This document shows, piece after piece, positions 1-6,904 of a stretch of 41,494 nucleotides of DNA (position 1 is the stretch's first letter; each line of letters starts with the position of its first letter). A model generated the notes under the pieces. It was not told where the DNA came from and did not search any database. It saw only the letters and a program-made list of their open reading frames with translations. The DNA is from Streptococcus moroccensis (GTDB taxonomy: Bacteria > Bacillota > Bacilli > Lactobacillales > Streptococcaceae): positions 1 through 41,494 of the forward strand of contig NZ_JAUSTM010000019.1 in assembly GCF_030812835.1 (NCBI RefSeq), given 5' to 3'. The position numbers and the translations under genes were made by a program.

Positions 1-1
1 C

Positions 2-40
2 AAGGGGAAGGCAGATTATTATCGTAAGCAATTAGGGTAG
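2..40 (+). CDS. 3' end of an upstream gene (partial)
   Basis: An open frame from the window edge to TAG at 38-40 encodes KGKADYYRKQLG and ends 14 nt before the next start codon. A purine-rich site lies between the two, as expected for adjacent operon genes. The other frames stop sooner or look less protein-like. Twelve residues are too few to identify the product. Confidence 0.35.
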   Translation, partial: KGKADYYRKQLG

Positions 41-54
41 AAAGAGGTGTAGAG

Positions 55-345
55 ATGTTAGAACAAATCATTCAAAGTCTTTTGATTATCGCAGCGATAG
101 GACTGATTTTGCTTGTCCTTTACCAGATTGCGAAGATGCTTGGAAGCTTATTTGTCATTGGATTAATCGGATTTTTAGCCTTTACAGAAGTCTATGGGAT
201 TTACCTCTTTTTTACAGAAAGATACCTCTATGTCGAAGATTTAGCAACCAATGGAATTTTCAGCTTTACCACTTTCTATATTATTTTTAATCTTTTCCTT
301 GTCTTTGGAATTGTTAGAAAAGTTATTAGAAGTAGGATGACATGA
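55..345 (+). CDS. Small integral membrane protein, unknown function
   Basis: This 96-residue protein has about three hydrophobic segments (roughly residues 5-25, 30-52 and 68-88) and a basic C-terminus (RKVIRSR), which suggests a positive-inside tail. The start follows GAGGTG at a normal distance. It is the last gene of an operon entering from the left, because a strong terminator follows directly. I do not recognise the family and see no catalytic motif. It is probably unrelated to the quorum-sensing cluster beyond the terminator. Confidence 0.7.
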   Translation: MLEQIIQSLLIIAAIGLILLVLYQIAKMLGSLFVIGLIGFLAFTEVYGIYLFFTERYLYVEDLATNGIFSFTTFYIIFNLFLVFGIVRKVIRSRMT

Positions 346-346
346 T

Positions 347-383
347 AAAAATAGGGTTACCTGAGTTCAGGTAGCCCTATTTT
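347..383 (+). terminator. Rho-independent terminator
   Basis: AAAATAGGG at 348-356 pairs with CCCTATTTT at 375-383, and the inner arms TTACCTGA and TCAGGTAG continue the stem, giving about 16 pairs with one G-U. The A run on the left arm and T run on the right suggest it works in both directions, ending the left operon and also shp transcripts from the minus strand. Confidence 0.85.
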
Positions 384-422
384 CATGAATGTATAAGCAT
401 TATAGTGACAAAGTTTTTAGTG

Positions 423-494
423 TTAGCCAACAACGATAATAATAATTCCCTCAAAGAGTAGGAACAATAAAGGTAGTAGTTTTTGATTTTTCAT
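423..494 (-). CDS. shp: SHP-type short hydrophobic pheromone precursor
   Basis: A 23-codon ORF runs from ATG at 494-492 to TAA at 425-423. It has a charged N-terminus (MKNQK), a Leu/Phe core and the C-terminus EGIIIIVVG. Known streptococcal SHP pheromones have this layout, and the S. thermophilus SHP1358 signal is EGIIVIVVG, one residue different from memory. GAGGT lies about 8 nt before the ATG. The gene is divergent from rgg, the classic SHP/Rgg arrangement. By family knowledge the precursor is exported, processed (Eep-type protease) and re-imported by the Ami/Opp permease to bind Rgg. The mature form is probably the last 8-9 residues. It is too short for normal gene callers. Confidence 0.9.
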   Translation of the reverse strand: MKNQKLLPLLFLLFEGIIIIVVG

Positions 495-522
495 GTGAAA
501 TACCTCACTTTTATTTTTTTTT

Positions 523-564
523 ATTTTATGCTAAAATGTTAAAAATAAAAAAATATTCCCATAT
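523..564 (-). promoter_or_regulatory. shp promoter with candidate Rgg box
   Basis: On the minus strand ATATGGGAATATT begins at 564, and a -10 TAAAAT lies at 528-523. The first G of the GGG is 32 nt before the -10 box. The same motif with nearly the same spacing precedes the radical SAM gene (1456-1496), so I infer an Rgg-binding site. The spacer is almost pure A/T and no good -35 is visible, as expected for an activator-dependent promoter. A plus-strand extended -10 for rgg (TGCTAAAAT, 529-537) overlaps this region. Confidence 0.55.
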
Positions 565-584
565 ATGCTTATTGGAGGTGTATG

Positions 585-1448
585 ATGAAAAAATTTGGAG
601 AAATTTTTAAAAAGTTTCGAGAATCTAGAGGATTACGATTAAAAGATGTCGCTAAGGCTGGTATATCAACGTCTCAACTCTCTCGCTTTGAGAAAGGGGA
701 GACAGATTTAACCATTTCTAAGTTCATGCTTATCTTAGATGAAATCAACATGCCAATTGATGAATTTATGTATGCGGCTCATGATTTTCATAGAGATGAA
801 CTAAATGAACTTCTATCAAAGGTTCGACAGTTTGTATCTAATCGTGATGTTGAAGGCATGAAAAAGCTTCTATATTCACAGATGGAATCGGAGAATAAAA
901 GGGGTAAATTTTATCAACTCAATATGATTTTATTGAAAATTCGTTTGCAAGATTTATCAGGAGAAGCTTATTATACTCAAAAGGATTTGGACGATTTAAC
1001 CGACTATTTGTTTAGTGTGGAATATTGGGGATATTATGAATTGTTGATTTTTTCAAATACTTTAGATGTCCTAAAACATGATGTTTTCATGGTTTTGGCT
1101 AGAGAAATGTCTAGGAGTTCTGATTTCTATAAAGAAATTCCAAATAATAGACGATTAATCTCATCAATGTTATTAAATGGATATATCACATGTGTTGAGA
1201 GAGAAAAATTTCTGGATGCTCTGTATTTTGAAAAACAACTAAATCAATGCTTCTTCACTGAGACTGAAATTTATGAGCGATTGGTGTTTCAGTATGCACA
1301 ACATCTGTATCACTATAAAAAAGAGAAGGATTGTAAAGCAATTATTGAAATGAGAAAGTGTATTGGAGCAATGAAATTGGCTGGAAGTAACCACTTAGCA
1401 AAGACTTATGAAGGACATTTAGAAAAAGTTTTATCTGAAAATAACTAG
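585..1448 (+). CDS. rgg: Rgg-family quorum-sensing transcriptional regulator
   Basis: The protein has 287 residues, the usual Rgg length. Residues about 5-60 form an XRE-type helix-turn-helix (KFRESRGLRLKDVAKAGIS, then SQLSRFEKGE). The rest is an all-helical repeat domain that in Rgg/PlcR/PrgX-type proteins binds the pheromone. GGAGG at 574-578 favours the ATG at 585 (6-nt spacing) over the adjacent ATG at 582. It is divergent from shp and directly upstream of the radical SAM gene, matching the Rgg1358-type arrangement that controls radical-SAM RiPP clusters. Activator or repressor action cannot be read from sequence; S. thermophilus Rgg1358 is an activator. Confidence 0.93.
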   Translation: MKKFGEIFKKFRESRGLRLKDVAKAGISTSQLSRFEKGETDLTISKFMLILDEINMPIDEFMYAAHDFHRDELNELLSKVRQFVSNRDVEGMKKLLYSQMESENKRGKFYQLNMILLKIRLQDLSGEAYYTQKDLDDLTDYLFSVEYWGYYELLIFSNTLDVLKHDVFMVLAREMSRSSDFYKEIPNNRRLISSMLLNGYITCVEREKFLDALYFEKQLNQCFFTETEIYERLVFQYAQHLYHYKKEKDCKAIIEMRKCIGAMKLAGSNHLAKTYEGHLEKVLSENN

Positions 1449-1455
1449 TCAGCAG

Positions 1456-1496
1456 ATATGGGAAAGAAATTTAAAGTTTTTTCAGAGTGATATACT
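1456..1496 (+). promoter_or_regulatory. Promoter of the RiPP enzyme/precursor operon with candidate Rgg box
   Basis: ATATGGGAAAGAAA starts at 1456, 8 bp after the rgg stop codon. An extended -10 TGATATACT lies at 1488-1496. The first G of GGG is 31 nt before the -10, almost as in the shp promoter. No good -35 is visible. I infer Rgg/SHP-dependent transcription of the enzyme, precursor and probably the exporters. Confidence 0.55.
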
Positions 1497-1522
1497 TAAA
1501 GCGTGATGAAGGAGGTTCCATA

Positions 1523-2818
1523 ATGGAAATGTCGCCTTATGTTTTAAGTAAATCCCTATCAGATGGAAATGTTTATTACAACACAAAAAATAATCACTCC
1601 TTTTTTATAACCAACGAATTATTAAGGAAAATTGATTGTGATGATACTACAAGAAGTCAGTATAATGATTATCTAGAGTCTTGGCATTATCATCAAGAAG
1701 AAAATGAGCTACAAGATACGCTAGCGAGAATTAAAAACGAAGATGATAAGTTGCTAGAATTTACAATTCTAACTCATGGAGATTGCAACTTTAGATGTAA
1801 ATATTGTTATGAAAAATTTGAAAATATTTCAATGTCTCCAGAAGTAGAAGATGCTATTGTAACGTTTGCGGATAAACTATTATCCGAGGGAAAGTTTGAG
1901 ATATTTAGTGTTCAATGGTTTGGTGGAGAGCCCTTGCTTGGTTATAAAACAATAGTTCAGCTATCTGAGAGATTTTTAGAACTATGTTCGGTATATGATA
2001 TTGAATATTTTTCTGTAATTACAACTAACGGTTATTTGTTAAATAAACGTATGTTTCAAAACTTAGTAGGAAAATGTAAAGTTACTGGTTATCAAATAAC
2101 GGTTGATGGTGAGAAGAAGTTCCATGATAATCAACGTTTACTTAAAAATGGTGTAGGTTCTTATGATAGAATTTTCGCAAATTTAAAAATGATGGGGGCT
2201 AGTTCGTTACATTTTCATTGTACTATTCGATTTAATATTTCAAAAGAGAATGTTGAATCTATGGAGCACTTTCTAAAATTAGATGGTCTGGTATTCAGGG
2301 AAGATAGCAGATTTAGTCTTGCTTATCATAACATTGGGGATTGGGGGCAAGGAGAGCGAGCTGATGATTATTGTGTTGATATTCCAAATGGTGATTTCAG
2401 TTATTATTGTTCTCAACAGGCAATTTCTTTAGGATATAATATAGAATCCCCTCAAATAATGATGTCGAACAGTATAAATTGCTATGCTAATCGTAAATAC
2501 CACTATATGTTCAACGTTAAAGGAGTAATTCAAAGCTGCACAGTAGCTCTGTACCATAAAGAAAATATTTTTGGAAGCGTTTTAACAGGTGTTGTTAACG
2601 AGAAGAAAAGGAATGATTGGCTCAAAGAGATTGAGATTGAGAGATGTAGCCAATGCCCTTATGTATTGCTTTGTAAATCAGGATATTGTCCTTTGGTAAG
2701 GATAAATCAAGAAAAATCTTGGGAAAGGTTGTGTCGACTATATAAAGAGCGCATACAAAAAGATTTTTCACTTTTTATCCTTAGTAAGTCCTATAACGAT
2801 ATCCTTGATATAAATTAA
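1523..2818 (+). CDS. Radical SAM/SPASM RiPP-modifying enzyme (NxxC-type RaS-RiPP maturase)
   Basis: The protein has 431 residues. The start at 1523 has GGAGG 7 nt upstream; an earlier in-frame start has none. The radical SAM motif CNFRCKYC (Cys88, Cys92, Cys95) binds the SAM-cleaving 4Fe-4S cluster. WFGGEP at 132-137 is the SAM-binding GGE motif. A complete SPASM set follows: C320-x13-G-x4-C339, then Cys375, 378, 384, 389 and 404, so two auxiliary clusters are expected. The N-terminal 80 residues probably recognise the leader peptide. The gene just downstream encodes a Cys-containing precursor with two N-x-x-C motifs. Related streptococcal enzymes acting on NxxC precursors form thioether bonds between Cys sulfur and the Asn beta-carbon. 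That chemistry is inferred here from the motif. Confidence 0.92.
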   Translation: MEMSPYVLSKSLSDGNVYYNTKNNHSFFITNELLRKIDCDDTTRSQYNDYLESWHYHQEENELQDTLARIKNEDDKLLEFTILTHGDCNFRCKYCYEKFENISMSPEVEDAIVTFADKLLSEGKFEIFSVQWFGGEPLLGYKTIVQLSERFLELCSVYDIEYFSVITTNGYLLNKRMFQNLVGKCKVTGYQITVDGEKKFHDNQRLLKNGVGSYDRIFANLKMMGASSLHFHCTIRFNISKENVESMEHFLKLDGLVFREDSRFSLAYHNIGDWGQGERADDYCVDIPNGDFSYYCSQQAISLGYNIESPQIMMSNSINCYANRKYHYMFNVKGVIQSCTVALYHKENIFGSVLTGVVNEKKRNDWLKEIEIERCSQCPYVLLCKSGYCPLVRINQEKSWERLCRLYKERIQKDFSLFILSKSYNDILDIN

Positions 2819-2837
2819 TTTTTTGGAGGAACTAACA

Positions 2838-2927
2838 ATGATTATAAAAGAAAATAAAAAATATGATCCTAAAGCATATCAGGTTGAAGTGAATGCTAGC
2901 TGTCCAAGAACAAACGGAAACTGCTAA
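2838..2927 (+). CDS. RiPP precursor peptide, double NxxC motif
   Basis: A 29-residue ORF starts with ATG 7 nt after GGAGGA and lies 19 nt after the enzyme gene. The N-terminal MIIKENKKYDPKAYQVEV is leader-like and charged. The C-terminus holds NASC (19-22) and NGNC (26-29), two copies of the N-x-x-C motif, with the final Cys as last residue. These are the only two cysteines. Size, position between a SPASM enzyme and ABC exporters, and the following attenuator all fit a RaS-RiPP precursor. I infer two Asn-Cys thioether links in the mature product. The leader cleavage site is unknown. It is far below normal gene-calling length. Confidence 0.88.
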   Translation: MIIKENKKYDPKAYQVEVNASCPRTNGNC

Positions 2928-2936
2928 TTAGCATAT

Positions 2937-2972
2937 AAAATAGTTAGCTATCCTTTCCTAGCTGACTATTTT
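2937..2972 (+). terminator. Attenuator/terminator after the precursor gene
   Basis: AAAATAGTTAGCTA (2937-2950) pairs with TAGCTGACTATTTT (2959-2972), one G-U pair, with an 8-nt loop. It ends 18 nt before the exporter start. A partial terminator here would give more precursor than exporter transcript, a usual need in RiPP operons. Confidence 0.8.
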
Positions 2973-2990
2973 ATTTAATGGGAGCTTACT

Positions 2991-4544
2991 ATGAAGTTAT
3001 TATCTTATCTTGGGAAATTCCGTTATGTTGCCTTCGTGGTCTTTATATTAGGAGCTTTCTCTAGTATTTTACAATCGTTAGTGATTCAAAAAGTCATTGC
3101 GATTGATACGGTAACGGATTTTGAGTCACTCGGGAAAGTTTTTGTCGTGGGACTTTTGACCTATCTGCTTTTTTATGGTTTGGAGTTTGGTGCAGATGTC
3201 GTTTACGATGTGTCTTGTAAACGCATCATGTTGGTCTTACGAGATAAGTTGATGAGGACGCTCCTTTTATCTAGCGCGTTCACAGATCAGCATGAGACGA
3301 CGAATTTTCTCAGCCAAGATTTAGAATTTTTCTATGATAGTTACGTGACTCAGGTCATGCGTTTGCCCAAAAATGGCATGATTTTCTTGGTTGTGTCGGT
3401 CTATTTAATCACCTTAAATCCCATTTTAGCGCTGCTGTTTATCTTAGGGTCTCTCTTACGCCCACTACCCCAAGTGTTTTTGAGTAAAGTGGCAGATGCT
3501 TTTGGACAAAAGCAGAGCGAGGAGCGAGAGCGTTCAATGGCTCTCATTATGGACTTTGTCAATGGTGGAAGCACCTTGTTACATCATCAAGCATTTGCAA
3601 CGACCTATGGAAAATTGAAACATCAGGTACTGACTTATGAAACTGCCCGCCGAAATTATTATTACCTATCTAATTTCCTCTTTTTCTGTAATGGTTTGAC
3701 ACAGTTTTTAGGACGTGTGCTACCAATTGGAATTTATTTTTTATTCCCAAATGTTTTTGGTCATATTCCAGTATCATCTCTGGTTGCCATGTTTATCGCT
3801 TCAAATAGCCTGTCAAGTCCTCTTCAAAATATGATGTATGCCACTTTTGACATGCAAGCTGCTCATTCTATCAAGACAAAAATCTATAATCTAATGGATA
3901 AGGTTGTTAATGAGGAGGAAGTCTCCTATATTCCAGATTTTAAAGCTCTGATTTTGCAAAATATCACAAAATCCTATGGAGACAAGACTATTTTGAAAGA
4001 TTTCTCCTACACCTTTGAAAAAGGGAAGAAATATCTCATCACGGGAGCTAGTGGACGAGGAAAAACCACCCTCTTAAATATCATTAAAGGTGAAGCTGTC
4101 GATTCAGGACAAGTCGCTCTTGTGACGGATGACAATCAGTTATTTAACTCTTATCAAGCGAATATTGGCATGGTCAGTCAGTCACCCTTTCTCTTTAATG
4201 GCACCTTGGAAGAAAATATCTGTCTAAATCAGACCTTTTCTCATGACGAGATGATTAGGGTGTTAAATCAAGTCCACCTGCTTGAAGAGCTACCAGACGG
4301 CTTAGACTCCAACATTGAAAATAACGGCAGCAATGTTTCAGGTGGTCAGCGAGTGCGCATAGAATTAGCACGCTTTTTACTGCGCCAGAAGGATGTTTTA
4401 CTGCTTGACGAAGTGACAGCAGCACTTGATAAAGAGAATGCTCATCGTGTCAGAGAGTTGATTTTTTCACTGCCCATAACCATTATTGAAGTGGCTCATC
4501 ATGTGGACGAAACAATCGTTTATGATGCTGTGATAGAGTTGTAG
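2991..4544 (+). CDS. ABC exporter half-transporter 1 (TMD-NBD)
   Basis: This 517-residue protein has an N-terminal membrane domain with about five or six hydrophobic segments (residues 1-290) and a C-terminal ATPase. Visible motifs are Walker A GASGRGKTT, Q-loop SQSPFLF, signature VSGGQRVRIELARF, Walker B VLLLDEVTAALD and H-loop AHH. There is no C39 peptidase domain, so leader removal must be done elsewhere. It is short for the family (about 570-600). It lies 8 nt before a similar gene, so the two probably form a heterodimeric exporter of the modified peptide. SHP export is a less likely alternative. Confidence 0.88.
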   Translation: MKLLSYLGKFRYVAFVVFILGAFSSILQSLVIQKVIAIDTVTDFESLGKVFVVGLLTYLLFYGLEFGADVVYDVSCKRIMLVLRDKLMRTLLLSSAFTDQHETTNFLSQDLEFFYDSYVTQVMRLPKNGMIFLVVSVYLITLNPILALLFILGSLLRPLPQVFLSKVADAFGQKQSEERERSMALIMDFVNGGSTLLHHQAFATTYGKLKHQVLTYETARRNYYYLSNFLFFCNGLTQFLGRVLPIGIYFLFPNVFGHIPVSSLVAMFIASNSLSSPLQNMMYATFDMQAAHSIKTKIYNLMDKVVNEEEVSYIPDFKALILQNITKSYGDKTILKDFSYTFEKGKKYLITGASGRGKTTLLNIIKGEAVDSGQVALVTDDNQLFNSYQANIGMVSQSPFLFNGTLEENICLNQTFSHDEMIRVLNQVHLLEELPDGLDSNIENNGSNVSGGQRVRIELARFLLRQKDVLLLDEVTAALDKENAHRVRELIFSLPITIIEVAHHVDETIVYDAVIEL

Positions 4545-4552
4545 GTGATGAG

Positions 4553-6127
4553 ATGTTTAAGTATTTTAATAAATTTTTAGTGACCTTAACCCTTATCGCC
4601 TGTATCTTAAACAGTTTTGTCTTTCTCATTGAACCCTTGATGACAGATAAAATCTTTGACCTTACAGCGTTAAATAGTCGTAAAGAAACATGGGGGTTTT
4701 TGGTCTATGGATTGACTCTCTACTTGCTCTTATATGCTGTCATGTTTATCGCTAATCTCTTGATCAATCAGATTATGACCATTGGCTGCGGTAACATTCG
4801 CCTTGATCTTTACAAGCGTTTGATATTGGGGCATCAGGAGATTGGGAAAGAACAGAAGATTTCCCTTTTAACACAAGATGTTGAATATTATCTCTGGAAT
4901 CATATTAGTCCAAGTATTCTCCTTGTTGCACACATTAGTAATTTCCTATTACTTAGCATCTATCTCTTGGTAAAAAATATACCGATTGGTTTGCTGTTTA
5001 TTGCCTGTTCCTTTATTTTCTTAGTTGTTCAACTGAGGATTAGTAAAATAGCAGAGCGAAAAGGGGACGAGCAAGCATCAGAGAGACAGAAATTACTGAG
5101 TTTAGTGAGCGATGCCGTTGTTGGAAGGCCAACGTTAGTTCAGAATCAAGCCCTTTCTTCTGGTCTTCAAAATGTTCAAAACCAGTCAACACGCTACGAA
5201 GATTCACGACAAACATTTGGAATTTATCAATCTTTCTTTGCCTTTTTAGCCAATCTGATGCTCTTTGTGTCTCAGTTTCTCCCAATCTTTTTAGGACTGG
5301 TACTCATAGCAGCAGGAACTAGCGTACAAGTGACAGATTTAATTGCCATGTTTATTGCAGCTACACGTCTGGAGCAGCCATTGATGAATATTGTTAACGA
5401 TATTTTTAGGCTCAAAGGAGCAAAATCCATTTCTGACACATTTGACCAGATATTAGCTCAGCCTATTCCTAAAGAGCAGGAGCGGTCTCTTACAAATGAA
5501 GATTTTGAAGCTTTAGAATGCCATCAATTGACGAAATCCTTTGCAGGCAGAAGACTCTTTTCAAACCTCACTTATCGCTTTGACAAAGGGAAGAAATACC
5601 TCATTAAGGGTCCGAGTGGTTCTGGAAAATCAACGCTTTTTAAACTGATTTTACAGGAATTAAGTCCTGATGAGGGGGCTATTGACATGGTGCTTGATAA
5701 TGGTCAGGTGACGACAGACTATCAGCAGCGTATCGGTCTCATTGCCCAGTCACCTTATCTCTTTAATGATAGCATTCGCTTTAATTTGACATTGGGAGCT
5801 GAGTTTTCTGATGAGCTATTATTAGAAAAGCTTGAGCAAGTTGGTTTGACAGCTGAGTTTGATAATATTTTAGACTATCAAATTGTTAATAATGGGGAAA
5901 ATATTTCTGGGGGACAAAAGGTACGCCTTGAAATTGCACGAAATCTGATTAGACAAAAAGATGTGCTTCTTGCAGATGAAGTGACAGCTCCGTTGGATGC
6001 TCAAAATGCTAAGAATATCCGAAACCTACTGTTCAATTTACCAGTTACTGTTATTGAAATCGCCCATCACATTGATGATGACTTTATCTATGATAGTGAG
6101 ATTGATTTGTCATATTATGAGAATTAA
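4553..6127 (+). CDS. ABC exporter half-transporter 2 (TMD-NBD)
   Basis: This 524-residue protein has the same layout as its neighbour: a membrane domain to about residue 295, then an ATPase with Walker A GPSGSGKST, Q-loop AQSPYLF, signature ISGGQKVRLEIARN and Walker B VLLADEVTAPLD. The catalytic Glu and the H-loop His (AHH) are present. An Ala replaces the hydrophobic residue just before the Walker B Asp, a minor oddity. The two proteins resemble each other throughout, which suggests duplication and heterodimer formation. A terminator follows directly, so this is the last gene of the RiPP operon. Confidence 0.88.
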   Translation: MFKYFNKFLVTLTLIACILNSFVFLIEPLMTDKIFDLTALNSRKETWGFLVYGLTLYLLLYAVMFIANLLINQIMTIGCGNIRLDLYKRLILGHQEIGKEQKISLLTQDVEYYLWNHISPSILLVAHISNFLLLSIYLLVKNIPIGLLFIACSFIFLVVQLRISKIAERKGDEQASERQKLLSLVSDAVVGRPTLVQNQALSSGLQNVQNQSTRYEDSRQTFGIYQSFFAFLANLMLFVSQFLPIFLGLVLIAAGTSVQVTDLIAMFIAATRLEQPLMNIVNDIFRLKGAKSISDTFDQILAQPIPKEQERSLTNEDFEALECHQLTKSFAGRRLFSNLTYRFDKGKKYLIKGPSGSGKSTLFKLILQELSPDEGAIDMVLDNGQVTTDYQQRIGLIAQSPYLFNDSIRFNLTLGAEFSDELLLEKLEQVGLTAEFDNILDYQIVNNGENISGGQKVRLEIARNLIRQKDVLLADEVTAPLDAQNAKNIRNLLFNLPVTVIEIAHHIDDDFIYDSEIDLSYYEN

Positions 6128-6134
6128 GGAGGAG

Positions 6135-6163
6135 CTACCACTCATTAGTGAGTGGTAGTTTTT
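6135..6163 (+). terminator. Terminator of the RiPP operon
   Basis: CTACCACTCA (6135-6144) and TGAGTGGTAG (6149-6158) form a perfect 10-bp stem with loop TTAG, followed by five T. It sits 8 nt after the second exporter gene. Confidence 0.9.
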
Positions 6164-6198
6164 CTTGTGATAACTTTTTCAAGTTCATCTTGTTATCA

Positions 6199-6232
6199 TA
6201 GTGCTATCTTATGGAAAAAGGAGATAGCACTA
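6199..6232 (+). promoter_or_regulatory. Hairpin overlapping a ribosome-binding site
   Basis: TAGTGCTATCT (6199-6209) and AGATAGCACTA (6222-6232) form a perfect 11-bp inverted repeat. The AAGGAG Shine-Dalgarno of the next gene (about 6218-6223) lies in the loop and right arm, just before the start at 6236. A second inverted pair, TGATAAC (about 6168-6174) with GTTATCA (6192-6198), lies upstream. The hairpin could limit translation. Confidence 0.5.
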
Positions 6233-6235
6233 GTG

Positions 6236-6478
6236 ATGTTAAATAAAATGAAGGCTAGATTTTTGATTGGTTTTGGTGGTCTAGCAGTCACCAGCTTTAT
6301 GGTGATGATGGGTTACACCATTGGTTCTCAGTCTGTCACCAATCACACGCAGAAACAAATCCAATCTGAGGCTCAAAAATTACTGACCAAAGAGAAAGAA
6401 AAAGAGAAGGCAAGTGTCCTCTCTGATGAGTTAGTCAAGGAATTTCTCACGCAATACTATACACGTCGAGGTAGTTAG
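6236..6478 (+). pseudogene. Truncated membrane-anchored protein, N-terminal fragment
   Basis: This 80-residue product has one N-terminal transmembrane segment (about 8-30), then a polar, Lys/Glu-rich stretch and ends LVKEFLTQYYTRRGS. It looks like the start of a longer single-pass protein; the stop falls where a folded domain would begin. The shape resembles N-termini of accessory proteins on streptococcal conjugative elements, but I cannot confirm this. Start 6236 has AAGGAG about 12 nt upstream; GTG at 6233 is an alternative. I infer a remnant, though a genuine small protein is possible. Confidence 0.45.
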
Positions 6479-6521
6479 TCTGCTGGTGAAAGGTTAGAAA
6501 CCTTTGAACGAGAGCCTTATT

Positions 6522-6547
6522 AAAAGCCTTGGAGACAAGGCTTTTTT
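6522..6547 (+). terminator. Rho-independent terminator
   Basis: AAAAGCCTTG (6522-6531) pairs with CAAGGCTTTT, loop GAGA, ending in six T at 6542-6547. A smaller hairpin, AAAGGTT/AACCTTT, lies just upstream (about 6489-6505). Confidence 0.85.
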
Positions 6548-6904
6548 GCTTGGGGTGGGATAAGACTAGATTTTTTGATGTTATAACTTGATATAGTTGT
6601 GATATATTTTCATAAAATTTAGAAATATCAAATTGATTCTTAAAAGACGTGAGTGAGGGAATTGAACTGTACTCACTTTAAATTTTCTTCAGTATATAGA
6701 TGGAGTACCATTTGTAGCTAAAAACATTGGGTAATTTAGACTTTAGCAACATATATTATATTAATGATAGTTTTGTGCTCGCTATTTTTTTCTAAATAAA
6801 CATTAAAATGAAAGTGTTTTAATGATATAATGGGTTAAAAAAGTGGCTTCTAAATGTTAAAAGGTAAGCACTCATTTATAGTTTCAAAGGAAATGGCAAC
6901 TACT
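6548..6904. other. AT-rich intergenic region before the nuclease gene
   Basis: No convincing ORF is present. An imperfect inverted repeat pairs GTGAGT (near 6649) with ACTCAC (near 6671). An extended -10, TGATATAAT, lies at 6823-6831, which would start transcription near 6838 and drive the nuclease gene. A matching -35 is not clear. Confidence 0.5.

Noticed and set aside
2991..6127. CydDC-type cytochrome assembly exporters
   Set aside because: Paired half-transporters resemble CydDC in layout, but the position in the RiPP operon and absence of cytochrome genes argue for peptide export.
6808..6822. cre-like site ATGAAAGTGTTTTAA before the nuclease
   Set aside because: It lacks the central CG core (TG instead) and has a second mismatch, so it is too weak to call.
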